Assembly: GCF_900156475.1 (NCBI RefSeq)
Contig: NZ_FTNR01000010.1
Span: forward strand, 1-64,000
DNA from: Natronorubrum thiooxidans
GTDB lineage: Archaea; Halobacteriota; Halobacteria; Halobacteriales; Natrialbaceae
Reading direction: 5' to 3'
Length of the DNA stretch: 64,000 bases
The notes under the pieces are model-generated. The model made no database searches and was not told the DNA's origin. It worked only from the letters and a program-made list of their open reading frames with translations. Of the stretch, positions 32,806 through 40,889 are shown in pieces. A program made the translations under genes and the position numbers. The first letter of the stretch is position 1. The number at the start of each line of letters is the position of its first letter.

Positions 32806-33753
32806 TCACGACGGGGGTGATCCGTACCGGTACTGGACTGCGGTGATCAGTTCGTCGACATACTCGTCCAACCGTTCGATGTCAGGTCCACCGCGTGCGT
32901 GTGTGTCGGGATCGATCTCTCTCGCTGGATGGGCGAATTCGCGACCGACAACGTCGCCGACCGTGGCCCCGCCCTCGCCCGCGCGCTTGCGCTCGAGCAG
33001 TTTACGAGCGCGCTCGATCCGTTCGGTGTCGAAGACGGCCGGAGCCTGCTCGGTCAGGAACCGCTCGAACTCGAGTGCAGGCAGGTCGTGGCCGTCCCGT
33101 TCTCCAGTCGCCTGCAGGTAGCGGGCAGACATCGCTGCCCGGGTGATCGTCAGGTTCCGTTTGACGGTGGGCTTCGTCTGTGTCTCGGTGAACCGCTCGT
33201 CATCGGCCGGAATCGTCATCGTCCCCACGTCGGTTTTGACAACGTACGCGCCGTCTTCGAGCACGTCGACGATTGGGAAGCGCTCGTCGTCGGTGGAAAC
33301 CAGATGATGCGAGATGTACTTCCGGTAGTTGCTCGTCGCGATACCGCGCCACGTGTGGTAGAGGTCCATCGGGTTGTACGTCCGTTCGACGTAGGTAGCG
33401 AGATCGGCTGGATCGTATGCAGCCCGATAGCGGATCGGACTGCGAAGGACGTCGATCGCGCCTTCGTTGGAGTCGGCCAGCAGGCCCGCAAACGTGCGGA
33501 CGTCCCAGCCCTGAACGTCGATCTCGCCGTATTCGCGGTCGATGACTTCGGTGGGTCCCTCGAGGTGGACGTACTGACGCAGGTCGGTCGGCACGAAGAC
33601 GACGCCGACATCGTAGTCGCTGTCGGGACTCGCCGCGCCCCAGGCATGACTGCCGCGGGCGACCGCGAACACGATGGCAATATCGTACTCGCGTTCGATC
33701 GTCCCCAATACGTTGTCGATTGTTTCGAAAATGTGTGCCGGAACCGAATCCAT
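32806..33753 (-). CDS. Nucleotidyltransferase-superfamily protein (COG3541-like)
   Basis: 315 residues from ATG 33753 (MDSVPAHIFETIDNVLGTIE). The nucleotidyltransferase motif is ARGSHAWGAASPDSDYDVGV, i.e. G-S-x-x-x-G-x9-D-x-D with both acids intact, and EIDVQGWDVR gives a third Asp. The C-terminal half is helical with Y-I-S-H-H-L. A longer upstream frame crosses a promoter-like repeat and is rejected. Relatives are often phage- or element-associated and may modify RNA or protein. Repeats 1-3 lie just beyond its 3' end and repeats 4-5 before its start. Confidence 0.78.
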   Translation of the reverse strand: MDSVPAHIFETIDNVLGTIEREYDIAIVFAVARGSHAWGAASPDSDYDVGVVFVPTDLRQYVHLEGPTEVIDREYGEIDVQGWDVRTFAGLLADSNEGAIDVLRSPIRYRAAYDPADLATYVERTYNPMDLYHTWRGIATSNYRKYISHHLVSTDDERFPIVDVLEDGAYVVKTDVGTMTIPADDERFTETQTKPTVKRNLTITRAAMSARYLQATGERDGHDLPALEFERFLTEQAPAVFDTERIERARKLLERKRAGEGGATVGDVVGREFAHPAREIDPDTHARGGPDIERLDEYVDELITAVQYRYGSPPS

Positions 33754-33808
33754 AGCTGTCACTCGAGCAGTAGTATCAGTAAAAGCGGGCGGACCAGGCC
33801 CAAATGCC

Positions 33809-33844
33809 CTTCGTAGCTTTACCTTGTGACCAGAAGTACTTAAA
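33809..33844 (+). repeat. Promoter-like repeat, copy 4
   Basis: CTTCGTAGCTTTACCTTG followed by TGACCAGAAGTACTTAAA. It lies upstream of the nucleotidyltransferase start but in the opposite orientation, so it does not read into that gene. Confidence 0.75.
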
Positions 33845-33953
33845 GAACGACGGAGTTGGCAGCGGTCGCCACTCCAGTCGTCCGATCGAACTGCAAAGCA
33901 CGTGATCGTCGCCGTCGCTCGTTGATTGTGACCCCTCGAGAACGGCGACTTCC

Positions 33954-33989
33954 CGTCGTATCTATATCTTGTAACCAGAGCCACTTAAA
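33954..33989 (+). repeat. Promoter-like repeat, copy 5
   Basis: CGTCGTATCTATATCTTG followed by TAACCAGAGCCACTTAAA, 165 bp before ATG of mptA on the same strand. A further half-copy (CGAGAACGTCGTCTTCC) occurs at about 34100. Confidence 0.7.
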
Positions 33990-34153
33990 GGGACGAGCGA
34001 ACGCTTGGGTTCGGTTGCCGCGAGGAATATGTCACATCCGCCGGACCGATCTCGGTTGCTGGAACGATTACACGTCTCGGTACCGCTCGACCGTTCGTTT
34101 CGAGAACGTCGTCTTCCGAAAGGTTGAATCGCATCCTGCCCTGAATACGCACA

Positions 34154-35086
34154 ATGAGTCACCAGCTGCCGGACGTACAGGCGACGTCACCCGATGTCAC
34201 TGTGGGTCTGAGTCAGGTCGGCGTCACTGGCGTCGACAAACTCGTCAAGATCGCCCGCGAAGACAAGCGCCCGATCGTTCTCACCGCCGAGTTCAAGGTC
34301 TTCGTCGATCTCCCTGGCTGGCGAAAGGGTGCGGACATGAGCCGTAACATGGAGGTCATCGACGAGATTCTCGAGGATGCAACCCGTGAAGAAGCCTACC
34401 GCGTCGAAGAGGTCTGTGGTGAGGCTGCAGAGCGACTCCTCGAGAAACACGACTACACCTCGAAAGCGCAGGTGACGATGGAGGCGGAGTTCATGCGCCG
34501 CGAGCAGACGCCCGCAAGCGACCGCGAAACCCAACACACTGTCGACATCATCGCGTCGGCGACGGCGACCGAAGACGGCACGCGCGAAGAAATCGGCGCG
34601 GAGGTCACGGGAATGACCGTCTGTCCGTGCTCGCAGGGGATGTCCACCTCGCGCGCAAAAGAGACGCTTCAGAACCTCGGCGTCGAAGACGAGACGATCA
34701 CGCAGTTCTTGGAGGAAGTTCCACAACCGGGTCACTCCCAGCGGGGTCACGCGACGCTGACCGTCGAATCCAGCGGCGATCCCGAGATTGATCTGAACGA
34801 CATCATCGATATCGCCCGCGACGCGATGAGCGCCCGGATCTACAACCTCGCGAAACGCCCCGACGAGGACCACATGACCTACGCGGCCCACGCGGACGCG
34901 AAGTTCGTCGAGGACTGTGTGCGCGCGCTGGCCGACGGCGTCGTCAACGAGTTCGATCATCTGCCAGACGACGCAGTGATCACGATGGCCCAGTCCAACG
35001 ACGAGTCGATTCACCAGCACAACGCCCACGCCGAACGCGTCGTCGAGATGGCGACGCTGCGCGAGGAAGTCAACGGCGAGTTTTAA
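34154..35086 (+). CDS. mptA: GTP cyclohydrolase MptA (GTP cyclohydrolase IV, FolE2 family)
   Basis: 310 residues, [20 protein letters not shown]. Conserved [18 protein letters not shown] near 155-172 contains the metal-binding Cys, and [17 protein letters not shown] and the final [12 protein letters not shown] add His ligands. This type makes 7,8-dihydroneopterin 2',3'-cyclic phosphate from GTP, the first step toward methanopterin/folate and, in haloarchaea, the archaeosine precursor. The 5' untranslated span to copy 5 of the promoter-like repeat is long for haloarchaea. A weak TATA-like element nearer the ATG cannot be excluded. Confidence 0.93.
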   Translation: MSHQLPDVQATSPDVTVGLSQVGVTGVDKLVKIAREDKRPIVLTAEFKVFVDLPGWRKGADMSRNMEVIDEILEDATREEAYRVEEVCGEAAERLLEKHDYTSKAQVTMEAEFMRREQTPASDRETQHTVDIIASATATEDGTREEIGAEVTGMTVCPCSQGMSTSRAKETLQNLGVEDETITQFLEEVPQPGHSQRGHATLTVESSGDPEIDLNDIIDIARDAMSARIYNLAKRPDEDHMTYAAHADAKFVEDCVRALADGVVNEFDHLPDDAVITMAQSNDESIHQHNAHAERVVEMATLREEVNGEF

Positions 35087-35172
35087 CTGTTACACCGAGG
35101 CGATCGCTCACCGATCGGATCGGTCGAAAACCAGCTGCTTTTCTACGAAACGCCGACGTGAGGCGCTCAACG

Positions 35173-35976
35173 TCAGAACTCGAGTGGCGCTGCGTCGTCC
35201 CAGCGGGGGACGAACTCCTCGTGGACGTTTGCGGCGAACTCGGGGTCTTTGAGGTCGATCATGCCGAACGCCTCGCTAGATGAGAGCGGGTTCGGAACCT
35301 GAATACAGACTTCGACGCCGTCGATGATGTTGAACGAGCCCGTGATATCGTCGTTCGTCCGCACGTCGAAGTCGCCGCGTTGCTGTAAGGTCTCTCGGTA
35401 GCGCTTGCCGACGTCTTCGGAAAGCGACGATACCATCTCGCGAGTCATCAGGAGGTCGACCGAGACGCCCCGATCGAGGGCGTCCTCGAGTTGTGCGTTG
35501 ACCTGCTCGCTGACGGCCTGCATATCCCACTGGGGGGCCGGATCCGCAGACACCATCACGATGTGGTCGTCGGCGGCTGCAAGCCGCTCGAGCAGCAGGT
35601 CGATCGTCTCCTCGGGACCGACTGCAGCGGTCCAGAACTGATCTTCGACCGGCTCGGCGGCGTCGAGTTCGTCGGCCAACTCGTCGACGATCGACGCATA
35701 CTGGTCTGCCTTCTCCTCGAGTTCCCGTTTCTTGTCGTCGAGCAGCCGATCGAGCGCCGTCGCAGGCTCGACAGCGACGTACTTTTTCGGCCGGCTTGCG
35801 GTCTGGCTCCGGACGAGATTGTACTGCTCGATGCTGTTGAGGACGTCGTAGATCCGACCCATCGGCACGTCGCTTGCACGAGACAACTCCTTGGCTGTTG
35901 TGGGGCCGGTGTTGAGCAATGCTCGATATGCTCGAGCTTCGTACTCCGAGAGCCCGAGATCCCTGAGACTGGCCAT
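35173..35976 (-). CDS. TrmB-family transcriptional regulator (TbsP-like)
   Basis: 267 residues from ATG 35976 (MASLRDLGLSEYEARAYRAL). Winged helix at 5-75 with TTAKELSRASDVPMGRIYDV, then a coiled linker (DDKKRELEEKADQY) and an effector domain with WTAAVGPEETIDLLLERL and NIIDGVEVCIQVPNPLSSSE. The N-terminus is the archaeal sugar-responsive TrmB type, but the C-terminal domain is shorter than TrmB and resembles the haloarchaeal TbsP design; the ligand is uncertain. Monocistronic. Confidence 0.78.
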   Translation of the reverse strand: MASLRDLGLSEYEARAYRALLNTGPTTAKELSRASDVPMGRIYDVLNSIEQYNLVRSQTASRPKKYVAVEPATALDRLLDDKKRELEEKADQYASIVDELADELDAAEPVEDQFWTAAVGPEETIDLLLERLAAADDHIVMVSADPAPQWDMQAVSEQVNAQLEDALDRGVSVDLLMTREMVSSLSEDVGKRYRETLQQRGDFDVRTNDDITGSFNIIDGVEVCIQVPNPLSSSEAFGMIDLKDPEFAANVHEEFVPRWDDAAPLEF

Positions 35977-36061
35977 GTGATGACCGACCAACTGAAGAAA
36001 CATAAACGCTGTGGTGGTTTGATCGTCGTTCGATTTTCCATCGCAGCAGCGCCTGTTGGCG

Positions 36062-37711
36062 TTACTCGAGGATCGACTGGACGCGGTTACTCAACTCGTC
36101 GGGGGTTTCGGCACGGTCGGAGACGAACTCGCCACGTTCGGCTCGGGCGGTCCCGGCCTCGAGGGCGTCGGCAGCCGGGACGACGACCTTCTCGTGGTCG
36201 GCAAGTCGCAGGGCGGCCCGATGGAGGTCGGTGCCGGGCTCGTCACCGACCGTGATCACGAGCGGGCCTTCGAGCAGCCGGGAGACGGTCGTCGCGTAGC
36301 CGGCGATCTGGACACCGAAGCGATCGCTCGCGCCAGCGAAGGCCTCGAGCGTTTCCCGGGCGAGGTCACGATACTGCTGTGTGCCCGTCAGCACCGCGAG
36401 CTCGAGCAGCGCGTCCGCGATTGCGACGTTCGCATCCAGCGGCCGGAGCGGTCGGTCGAGGAGACCGGCACCCACTGCAGGCCCGTCGACGAACGACGCG
36501 CCGTCGTGTAAGTGTTCGATCGTCGCGTCCGCGACCGCCATCGCGTCCTCGAGGACGGCCGGCTCGAGCGTGCTCGCGACCGTCGTCAGCGCCGAAAGCG
36601 TGCGGGCCTGGTTGAGCAACAGCGGGACCGGGTCGCCGTTCGGTTTGCGTTCTGTGCGTCCCTCGAGCGTGTGGGCGACGACGCCGTCCGTGAGCAGGTC
36701 TTCCCGGAGTGTCTCGAGTGCGCGTTCGGTGTACCGTCGCGCGCGCTCGTCGTCGGTGTAGGCGTAGTACGTACACAGCCCCTCGATCGCCAGCCCGTTG
36801 GGGCCGGCAAAGACGCCCTCGTCGACTGGCGGCTCGGCCGCACCGGCGCGGTCGGTCGCATCGAGGGTGTGTGCATCGCTCTCGCCGGGTGCTTGGCTGT
36901 TCCCAAAGGCGTCGACATCGTCGTTCCACAGCGTCGTCGTCAGATACTCGATCGTTCGCTCGGCAGGCTCGCGATACTCGTCTTTGCCTGTGTGCAGGTA
37001 GGCGTTTGCGAACGCCCGAACGAGCGCGCCGTTGGAATCGAGCAGTTTCTCGTGGTGGAGCCCCGACCAGTCTGGCTCGCTTGCAAAGCGATAGAAGCCG
37101 CCGTCGTACTCGTCTAGCAGGTTCGCGCTGACCGCATCGAACGACCGCAGGGCCATCTCCCGGTCGCGCTTGAGCGCGAACTCGAGGGCGTCTGGCAGCG
37201 GGAACTTCGGGCTGTCTCCCCAGCCACCGGCGACCTCGTCGTAGGTTTCGGTGAGTTGGCCGAGCATCGCGGCTTCGACGTCGGCTGTCAGTTCGCCCGC
37301 GGGTGGGTTGTCCTCTCGGAGTGGCCGCGGGATCCGTCCGGCACCGCTGCCCTTGGTGTCCCACATGGTTCGGACGCTGTCGAGTACCTGTCGCATCCCG
37401 TCCGTTCCGAGATAGCCCGCGCCGGTCAGCACCGAGCCGTCCGGGGCAAGAAAGACCGTGGATGGAAAGCCGCCCATGTTGTACCGATCACGCACGCGCG
37501 GGTGACGGTCGGCGTCGACCCGAACCGGCACGAAACTATCGTTGAGATTCGCCGCGATTCGTGGTTCGGCGTATGTCGTGCGGTCCATCTCGTGACAGTG
37601 CTCACACCACGTCGCAGTGAGCGAGAGCAAGACGGGCGTGTCCGCCTCCGCTGCCTCGTCGAAGGCTTCCTGTCCCCACTCGCGCCACTCGACACGCGTC
37701 GGATCGTTCAT
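36062..37711 (-). CDS. Thioredoxin-domain protein of the YyaL/Spata20 (DUF255) family
   Basis: 549 residues from ATG 37711 (MNDPTRVEWREWGQEAFDEA). Thioredoxin-like domain 1-120 with T-A-T-W-C-E-H-C-H-E-M, giving a CxxC active pair, and G-F-P-S-T-V-F-L as the cis-Pro strand. The rest is an alpha/alpha toroid resembling N-acylglucosamine epimerase folds (GGWGDSPKFPLPDALEFALK ... YDGGFYRF). The family normally has about 650 or more residues, so this is a shorter archaeal version. Function remains unknown. Confidence 0.82.
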   Translation of the reverse strand: MNDPTRVEWREWGQEAFDEAAEADTPVLLSLTATWCEHCHEMDRTTYAEPRIAANLNDSFVPVRVDADRHPRVRDRYNMGGFPSTVFLAPDGSVLTGAGYLGTDGMRQVLDSVRTMWDTKGSGAGRIPRPLREDNPPAGELTADVEAAMLGQLTETYDEVAGGWGDSPKFPLPDALEFALKRDREMALRSFDAVSANLLDEYDGGFYRFASEPDWSGLHHEKLLDSNGALVRAFANAYLHTGKDEYREPAERTIEYLTTTLWNDDVDAFGNSQAPGESDAHTLDATDRAGAAEPPVDEGVFAGPNGLAIEGLCTYYAYTDDERARRYTERALETLREDLLTDGVVAHTLEGRTERKPNGDPVPLLLNQARTLSALTTVASTLEPAVLEDAMAVADATIEHLHDGASFVDGPAVGAGLLDRPLRPLDANVAIADALLELAVLTGTQQYRDLARETLEAFAGASDRFGVQIAGYATTVSRLLEGPLVITVGDEPGTDLHRAALRLADHEKVVVPAADALEAGTARAERGEFVSDRAETPDELSNRVQSILE

Positions 37712-37870
37712 ACCGGTGTCTCGGCTGTCGCGGGCGTAAGCCCTTCGTTCGATAGTGGATTCGACGGCTCCTCGGACCTCGAGGCCATCGCAGCCGACTC
37801 GAGGCCGGTTCGCGTTCCCAGTACAACTCGAGAGTAAAGCGTTTTCACCCTCCACGGGCTATATCGGCGC

Positions 37871-38485
37871 ATGCTCCGGTGGATCTTCGCGCTCCTGCTC
37901 ATCCCGTTTCTCGATGCGGTGATCCTCGCGATCGTCGTCAGCCAGACGACATACCTCGGCTGGGTGGGAATGGTGTTGCTCGTCGTCCTGACCGGCCTCG
38001 TCGGCATGTTGCTCGTCCGTGCCGAGGGTCGCCGAACCATCCGGAAGATGCAGCGGTCGATGGCTCAGGGAAAGCCGCCGACGAACGAACTGCTCGACGG
38101 TGGCCTGCTGATCGCCGCCGGCGCGTTCCTGCTGACGCCCGGGCTGGTCACCGACGCTATCGGGTTCCTGCTCGTCGTCCCCCTGACGCGGCTTCCGATT
38201 CGGGCCGCCCTCAAACGCTTCGTGATCGTCCCCTACGCGGACAAGAAAACCGGCGGCTTCGCCAGTGGCAAGGTCTGGACGTTCGGGTTCCCCAACGAGG
38301 GGATGGCTCGAGACGGTGCCCAGACTGGCACAGGAGACGGTGGCGCAGGTGGCACGTACGACCTCGGTGCTGATGACTACTCCGTTGACGCTGACAACGG
38401 CCAGGAGTCGTACACGATTGACTTCGGGAGCGAATCCACGACCGACGACTTGGACGATGACACCGACGACCCCTCCGCTCGGTAG
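37871..38485 (+). CDS. FxsA-family membrane protein
   Basis: 204 residues. Membrane segments are at about 2-22, 28-52 and 72-96 (the last with a short amphipathic continuation), with L-T-P-G-L-V-T-D in the third as the family signature. A Gly/Asp-rich acidic C-terminal tail of about 75 residues is cytoplasmic and unstructured. In bacteria the family affects phage exclusion when overproduced; in archaea the role is unknown. Confidence 0.85.
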   Translation: MLRWIFALLLIPFLDAVILAIVVSQTTYLGWVGMVLLVVLTGLVGMLLVRAEGRRTIRKMQRSMAQGKPPTNELLDGGLLIAAGAFLLTPGLVTDAIGFLLVVPLTRLPIRAALKRFVIVPYADKKTGGFASGKVWTFGFPNEGMARDGAQTGTGDGGAGGTYDLGADDYSVDADNGQESYTIDFGSESTTDDLDDDTDDPSAR

Positions 38486-38553
38486 CGGTTCTCACAGTAC
38501 CTGAAGAAAGAAACCCTTAAACATACCAGCCAACAACTACTGAATGCGAACGC

Positions 38554-38627
38554 GGGCCAATAGCTCAATCAGGTTGAGCGCCACTCTGATAAGGTGGAGG
38601 CTCTCGGTTCAAATCCGAGTTGGCCCA
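38554..38627 (+). tRNA. tRNA-Ile (GAT)
   Basis: Acceptor GGGCCAA/TTGGCCC, anticodon stem CCACT/GGTGG with loop CTGATAA, and T-arm CTCGGTTCAAATCCGAG; discriminator A at 38627. Its 3' end is copied 129 bp downstream (see the repeat entry). Confidence 0.92.
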
Positions 38628-38844
38628 TACTTTTGCTGCGAACAACTTCGTGAGCAGCAAGTTCTGTATCGACCTCTGTTTGAACCCTGGAAGTCGCATG
38701 CTCGCGAGCGAAGCGAGTGAGACCGTCTTCCTTCGGTTCAAATCCGAGTTGGCCCATATTCTCGTGGCGAGCAAATTCGCGAGCCATAGCTATTGTATCC
38801 AACTCGGATTTGAATGAGACCAGTTGCATGCTCGCGAGCGAAGC
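38604..38844 (+). repeat. Tandem copies of the tRNA-Ile 3' end plus flanks
   Basis: The 26 bp 38604-38629 (T-arm and acceptor half of tRNA-Ile) recur identically at 38733-38758. A 16-bp inverted copy is at 38799-38814. A second shared block, GCATGCTCGCGAGCGAAGC, occurs at 38696 and again at 38826, giving a repeat unit of about 130 bp twice over. No integrase gene lies here, so these look like scars from element loss or tandem insertion. Confidence 0.75.
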
Positions 38845-38915
38845 CGCCTTCCGCCAGTGGAACAGACTCGTAGCCCGCCCCACAGGCGTTTGTTCGTCGA
38901 CAGGGTATAGCGTGT

Positions 38916-39725
38916 ATGTCCAACTCCGACGGCGGGTGGATCTCCCTCTTCTCCGGCGGCAAAGAGTCCTCGTGGGCGCTCTACCGCGCACTGGAATCCG
39001 GACGTGATGTTCGCAGACTCGTGCTTATCCATCCGCCGGCCAACTCTCAGATGTACCATGCACCCGCAATAGCTGTCGCTCGGCTGGCTGCACGGAGCAT
39101 CGGGATCCCCATCGTCGATGTCGGGATCCCCGTCGTCGATATCGAACCCCCCGACATCGGCGGGGATGTCGATCCTCGCTCGAGACCGGAGGATACCACC
39201 GCAATCGAACCCCTCGAGGACGCACTCAGGACGCTGGACGCCGAGCTCGACGGCGGTGTCAGTGGAGTCATCACTGGCACCGTCGAGAGCGAGTTTCAGG
39301 CCGATCGACTCCGGTCGATGTGTGACCGCATCGGGTGTGAGTTCGCCGCGCCACTGTGGCAGGCCGAGCCGACCGTCCTCCTCGAGACGATGATCGAGGC
39401 GGGCCTCGAAATCGTCGTCGTCGAGGTGACGGCACCCGGGTTCGACGAGTCCTGGCTTGGACGACAGCTGGATTCCGATGCAGTGGCCGACTTGGAAGCA
39501 CTTACCGGTGAGTACGGTGTCCATCCACTGGGTGAGGGCGGAGAGTTCGAGACGATCGTCACCGACGGCCCACATATGTCCCGTCGAATTTCCCTCGAGT
39601 TCGAGCGGGTATGGCACGGGAACTGGGGGACGTTGCGAGTTACCGACGCCCGACTCGAGACACCGCCGCCGGGAGACGATCACCACTGCGAGGACGATAG
39701 CCCACCGTCGGACAACGGCGGGTGA
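38916..39725 (+). CDS. Dph6-type ATP pyrophosphatase (diphthine-ammonia ligase family)
   Basis: 269 residues. PP-loop S-L-F-S-G-G-K-E-S-S-W-A-L near 10-22; the motif SGVITGTVESEFQADRLRSM and CEFAAPLWQAEPTVLLETMI are typical of the archaeal Dph6/MJ0570 group. HPLGEGGEFETIVTDGP near 200-216 is also characteristic. This family amidates diphthine on EF-2. An acidic/His-rich C-terminal tail is not part of the conserved domain. The gene starts about 70 bp after the tRNA-derived repeats. Confidence 0.82.
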   Translation: MSNSDGGWISLFSGGKESSWALYRALESGRDVRRLVLIHPPANSQMYHAPAIAVARLAARSIGIPIVDVGIPVVDIEPPDIGGDVDPRSRPEDTTAIEPLEDALRTLDAELDGGVSGVITGTVESEFQADRLRSMCDRIGCEFAAPLWQAEPTVLLETMIEAGLEIVVVEVTAPGFDESWLGRQLDSDAVADLEALTGEYGVHPLGEGGEFETIVTDGPHMSRRISLEFERVWHGNWGTLRVTDARLETPPPGDDHHCEDDSPPSDNGG

Positions 39726-39769
39726 CCGCCCCATCGCGTGTGGGCGATGCGATCGGTGTGTCGATTCGG

Positions 39770-40123
39770 TCAGTCGTCGGTATCGGCCGGCGATAACTGG
39801 CGCGGAACGATCTGTCCCCAGACGTGCTTGTCGATGAGCCAGACTGTCAGCGGCTCCTCGACCTCGAGACAGCAGGAGAGTCGTGGATAGCCGAATCGGA
39901 CGGCTGCAGCATCGTGCCAGTGGGTCGGTTCCGGTGCGGGATCGACCTCGACGGTACAGGTCGCACACAGCCCTCGACCGCCGCAGTTGACGTGTCGCGA
40001 AACGGTCCCGTACACCGGCAAGTCGCGTTCGAGCAGTGCATCCCGAAGCGTCGTGCCGCGTTCGACCTCGAGAGTCGTTTCCGCAGCCTCGGTGACGACC
40101 CGAACCGGAATGTTCTCACCCAT
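39770..40123 (-). CDS. Plant-type [2Fe-2S] ferredoxin
   Basis: 117 residues. C-G-G-R-G-L-C-A-T-C near 47-56 and L-S-C-C near 82 supply the four cluster Cys. The first 40 residues form the beta-grasp lead. The C-terminal EPLTVWLIDKHVWGQ is an extension beyond the classic fold. An electron carrier with unknown partner. It is convergent with the dph6 gene. Confidence 0.85.
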   Translation of the reverse strand: MGENIPVRVVTEAAETTLEVERGTTLRDALLERDLPVYGTVSRHVNCGGRGLCATCTVEVDPAPEPTHWHDAAAVRFGYPRLSCCLEVEEPLTVWLIDKHVWGQIVPRQLSPADTDD

Positions 40124-40186
40124 AGTGTTCGGTTCGGCTGCACCTCCCGTGATTCTACTGGTGACTCGCCACTCGACCTCGAGACA

Positions 40187-40645
40187 TCAGTCCTGCTCGG
40201 AGGGGTTCGATGCCGTGTACGCTGCGAGATCGGAGACGACCCTGTCCTGCTCAGAGCTGGCACTGCGCCCCGGTCGCTTCGACAGATGGGTGTACGCCAG
40301 CAGCGAGTCGTCGTTGAGGACGACTTGCAGGATATCGCGTTCTGCGATCGCCTCGAACGAGACTCTGGGTTCGACGTGTTGATCGACGAGTTCGCCGCCG
40401 TCCTCGAGCAACAAGACGACGTGTCTGTCGTCGACGATTCGATCGACGACGGCGACGTACCGTGTTGCGCCGTCCGGGATGTCGTCCGGCGTGTCTCTCG
40501 TCGACCGGCACCGTGTATCGCCTGCTCGATCGTCACCACGGCCGAGATCCGCACCGACGGTTGTCGAGGTGGCTACTGTCGCCATCCCGAGCGAGCCAAG
40601 CGTCTGGAGGACCGTTCGTCGCGATGGTCGCTGTCGGCGTGACAT
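40187..40645 (-). CDS. DUF3006-type protein with twin-arginine-like leader
   Basis: 152 residues from ATG 40645 (MSRRQRPSRRTVLQTLGSLG). The leader S-R-R-T-V-L-Q-T-L-G with a hydrophobic stretch resembles a Tat signal, so the protein may be exported folded. The mature part (Y-V-A-V-V-D-R-I-V-D-D-R-H-V-V-L-L-L) has the DUF3006 beta pattern, including LLAYTHLSKRPG. Function unknown. Confidence 0.65.
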   Translation of the reverse strand: MSRRQRPSRRTVLQTLGSLGMATVATSTTVGADLGRGDDRAGDTRCRSTRDTPDDIPDGATRYVAVVDRIVDDRHVVLLLEDGGELVDQHVEPRVSFEAIAERDILQVVLNDDSLLAYTHLSKRPGRSASSEQDRVVSDLAAYTASNPSEQD

Positions 40646-40889
40646 GCCCTGGTTGGCCGCGGTATAACTGATAAACGTGCGGGCGGTCGACGTCTGGGTA
40701 GACGTCCCGAGTTCGGTGCTGTCTCTTCGAGAGGGGGTGTCGCGGCAGAGACAATTCAGGCAGTATCGAACCCAACCAGTTAGGCAATCATCTTGTTGAG
40801 CGGACTCATGTACGTCTACGTGCCATCCGAAAACGTGGATGGCGGTCCCAGGGGCACACGTGGAAAAACAACGGGGCCATTTTTTGTGC

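Noticed and set aside
32554-33989. CRISPR-like array from the spaced repeats at 32.5-34.0 kb
   Set aside because: Only five imperfect copies, spacing of 97 to about 1050 bp, a gene between them and no cas gene; the TATA-like end points to promoters.
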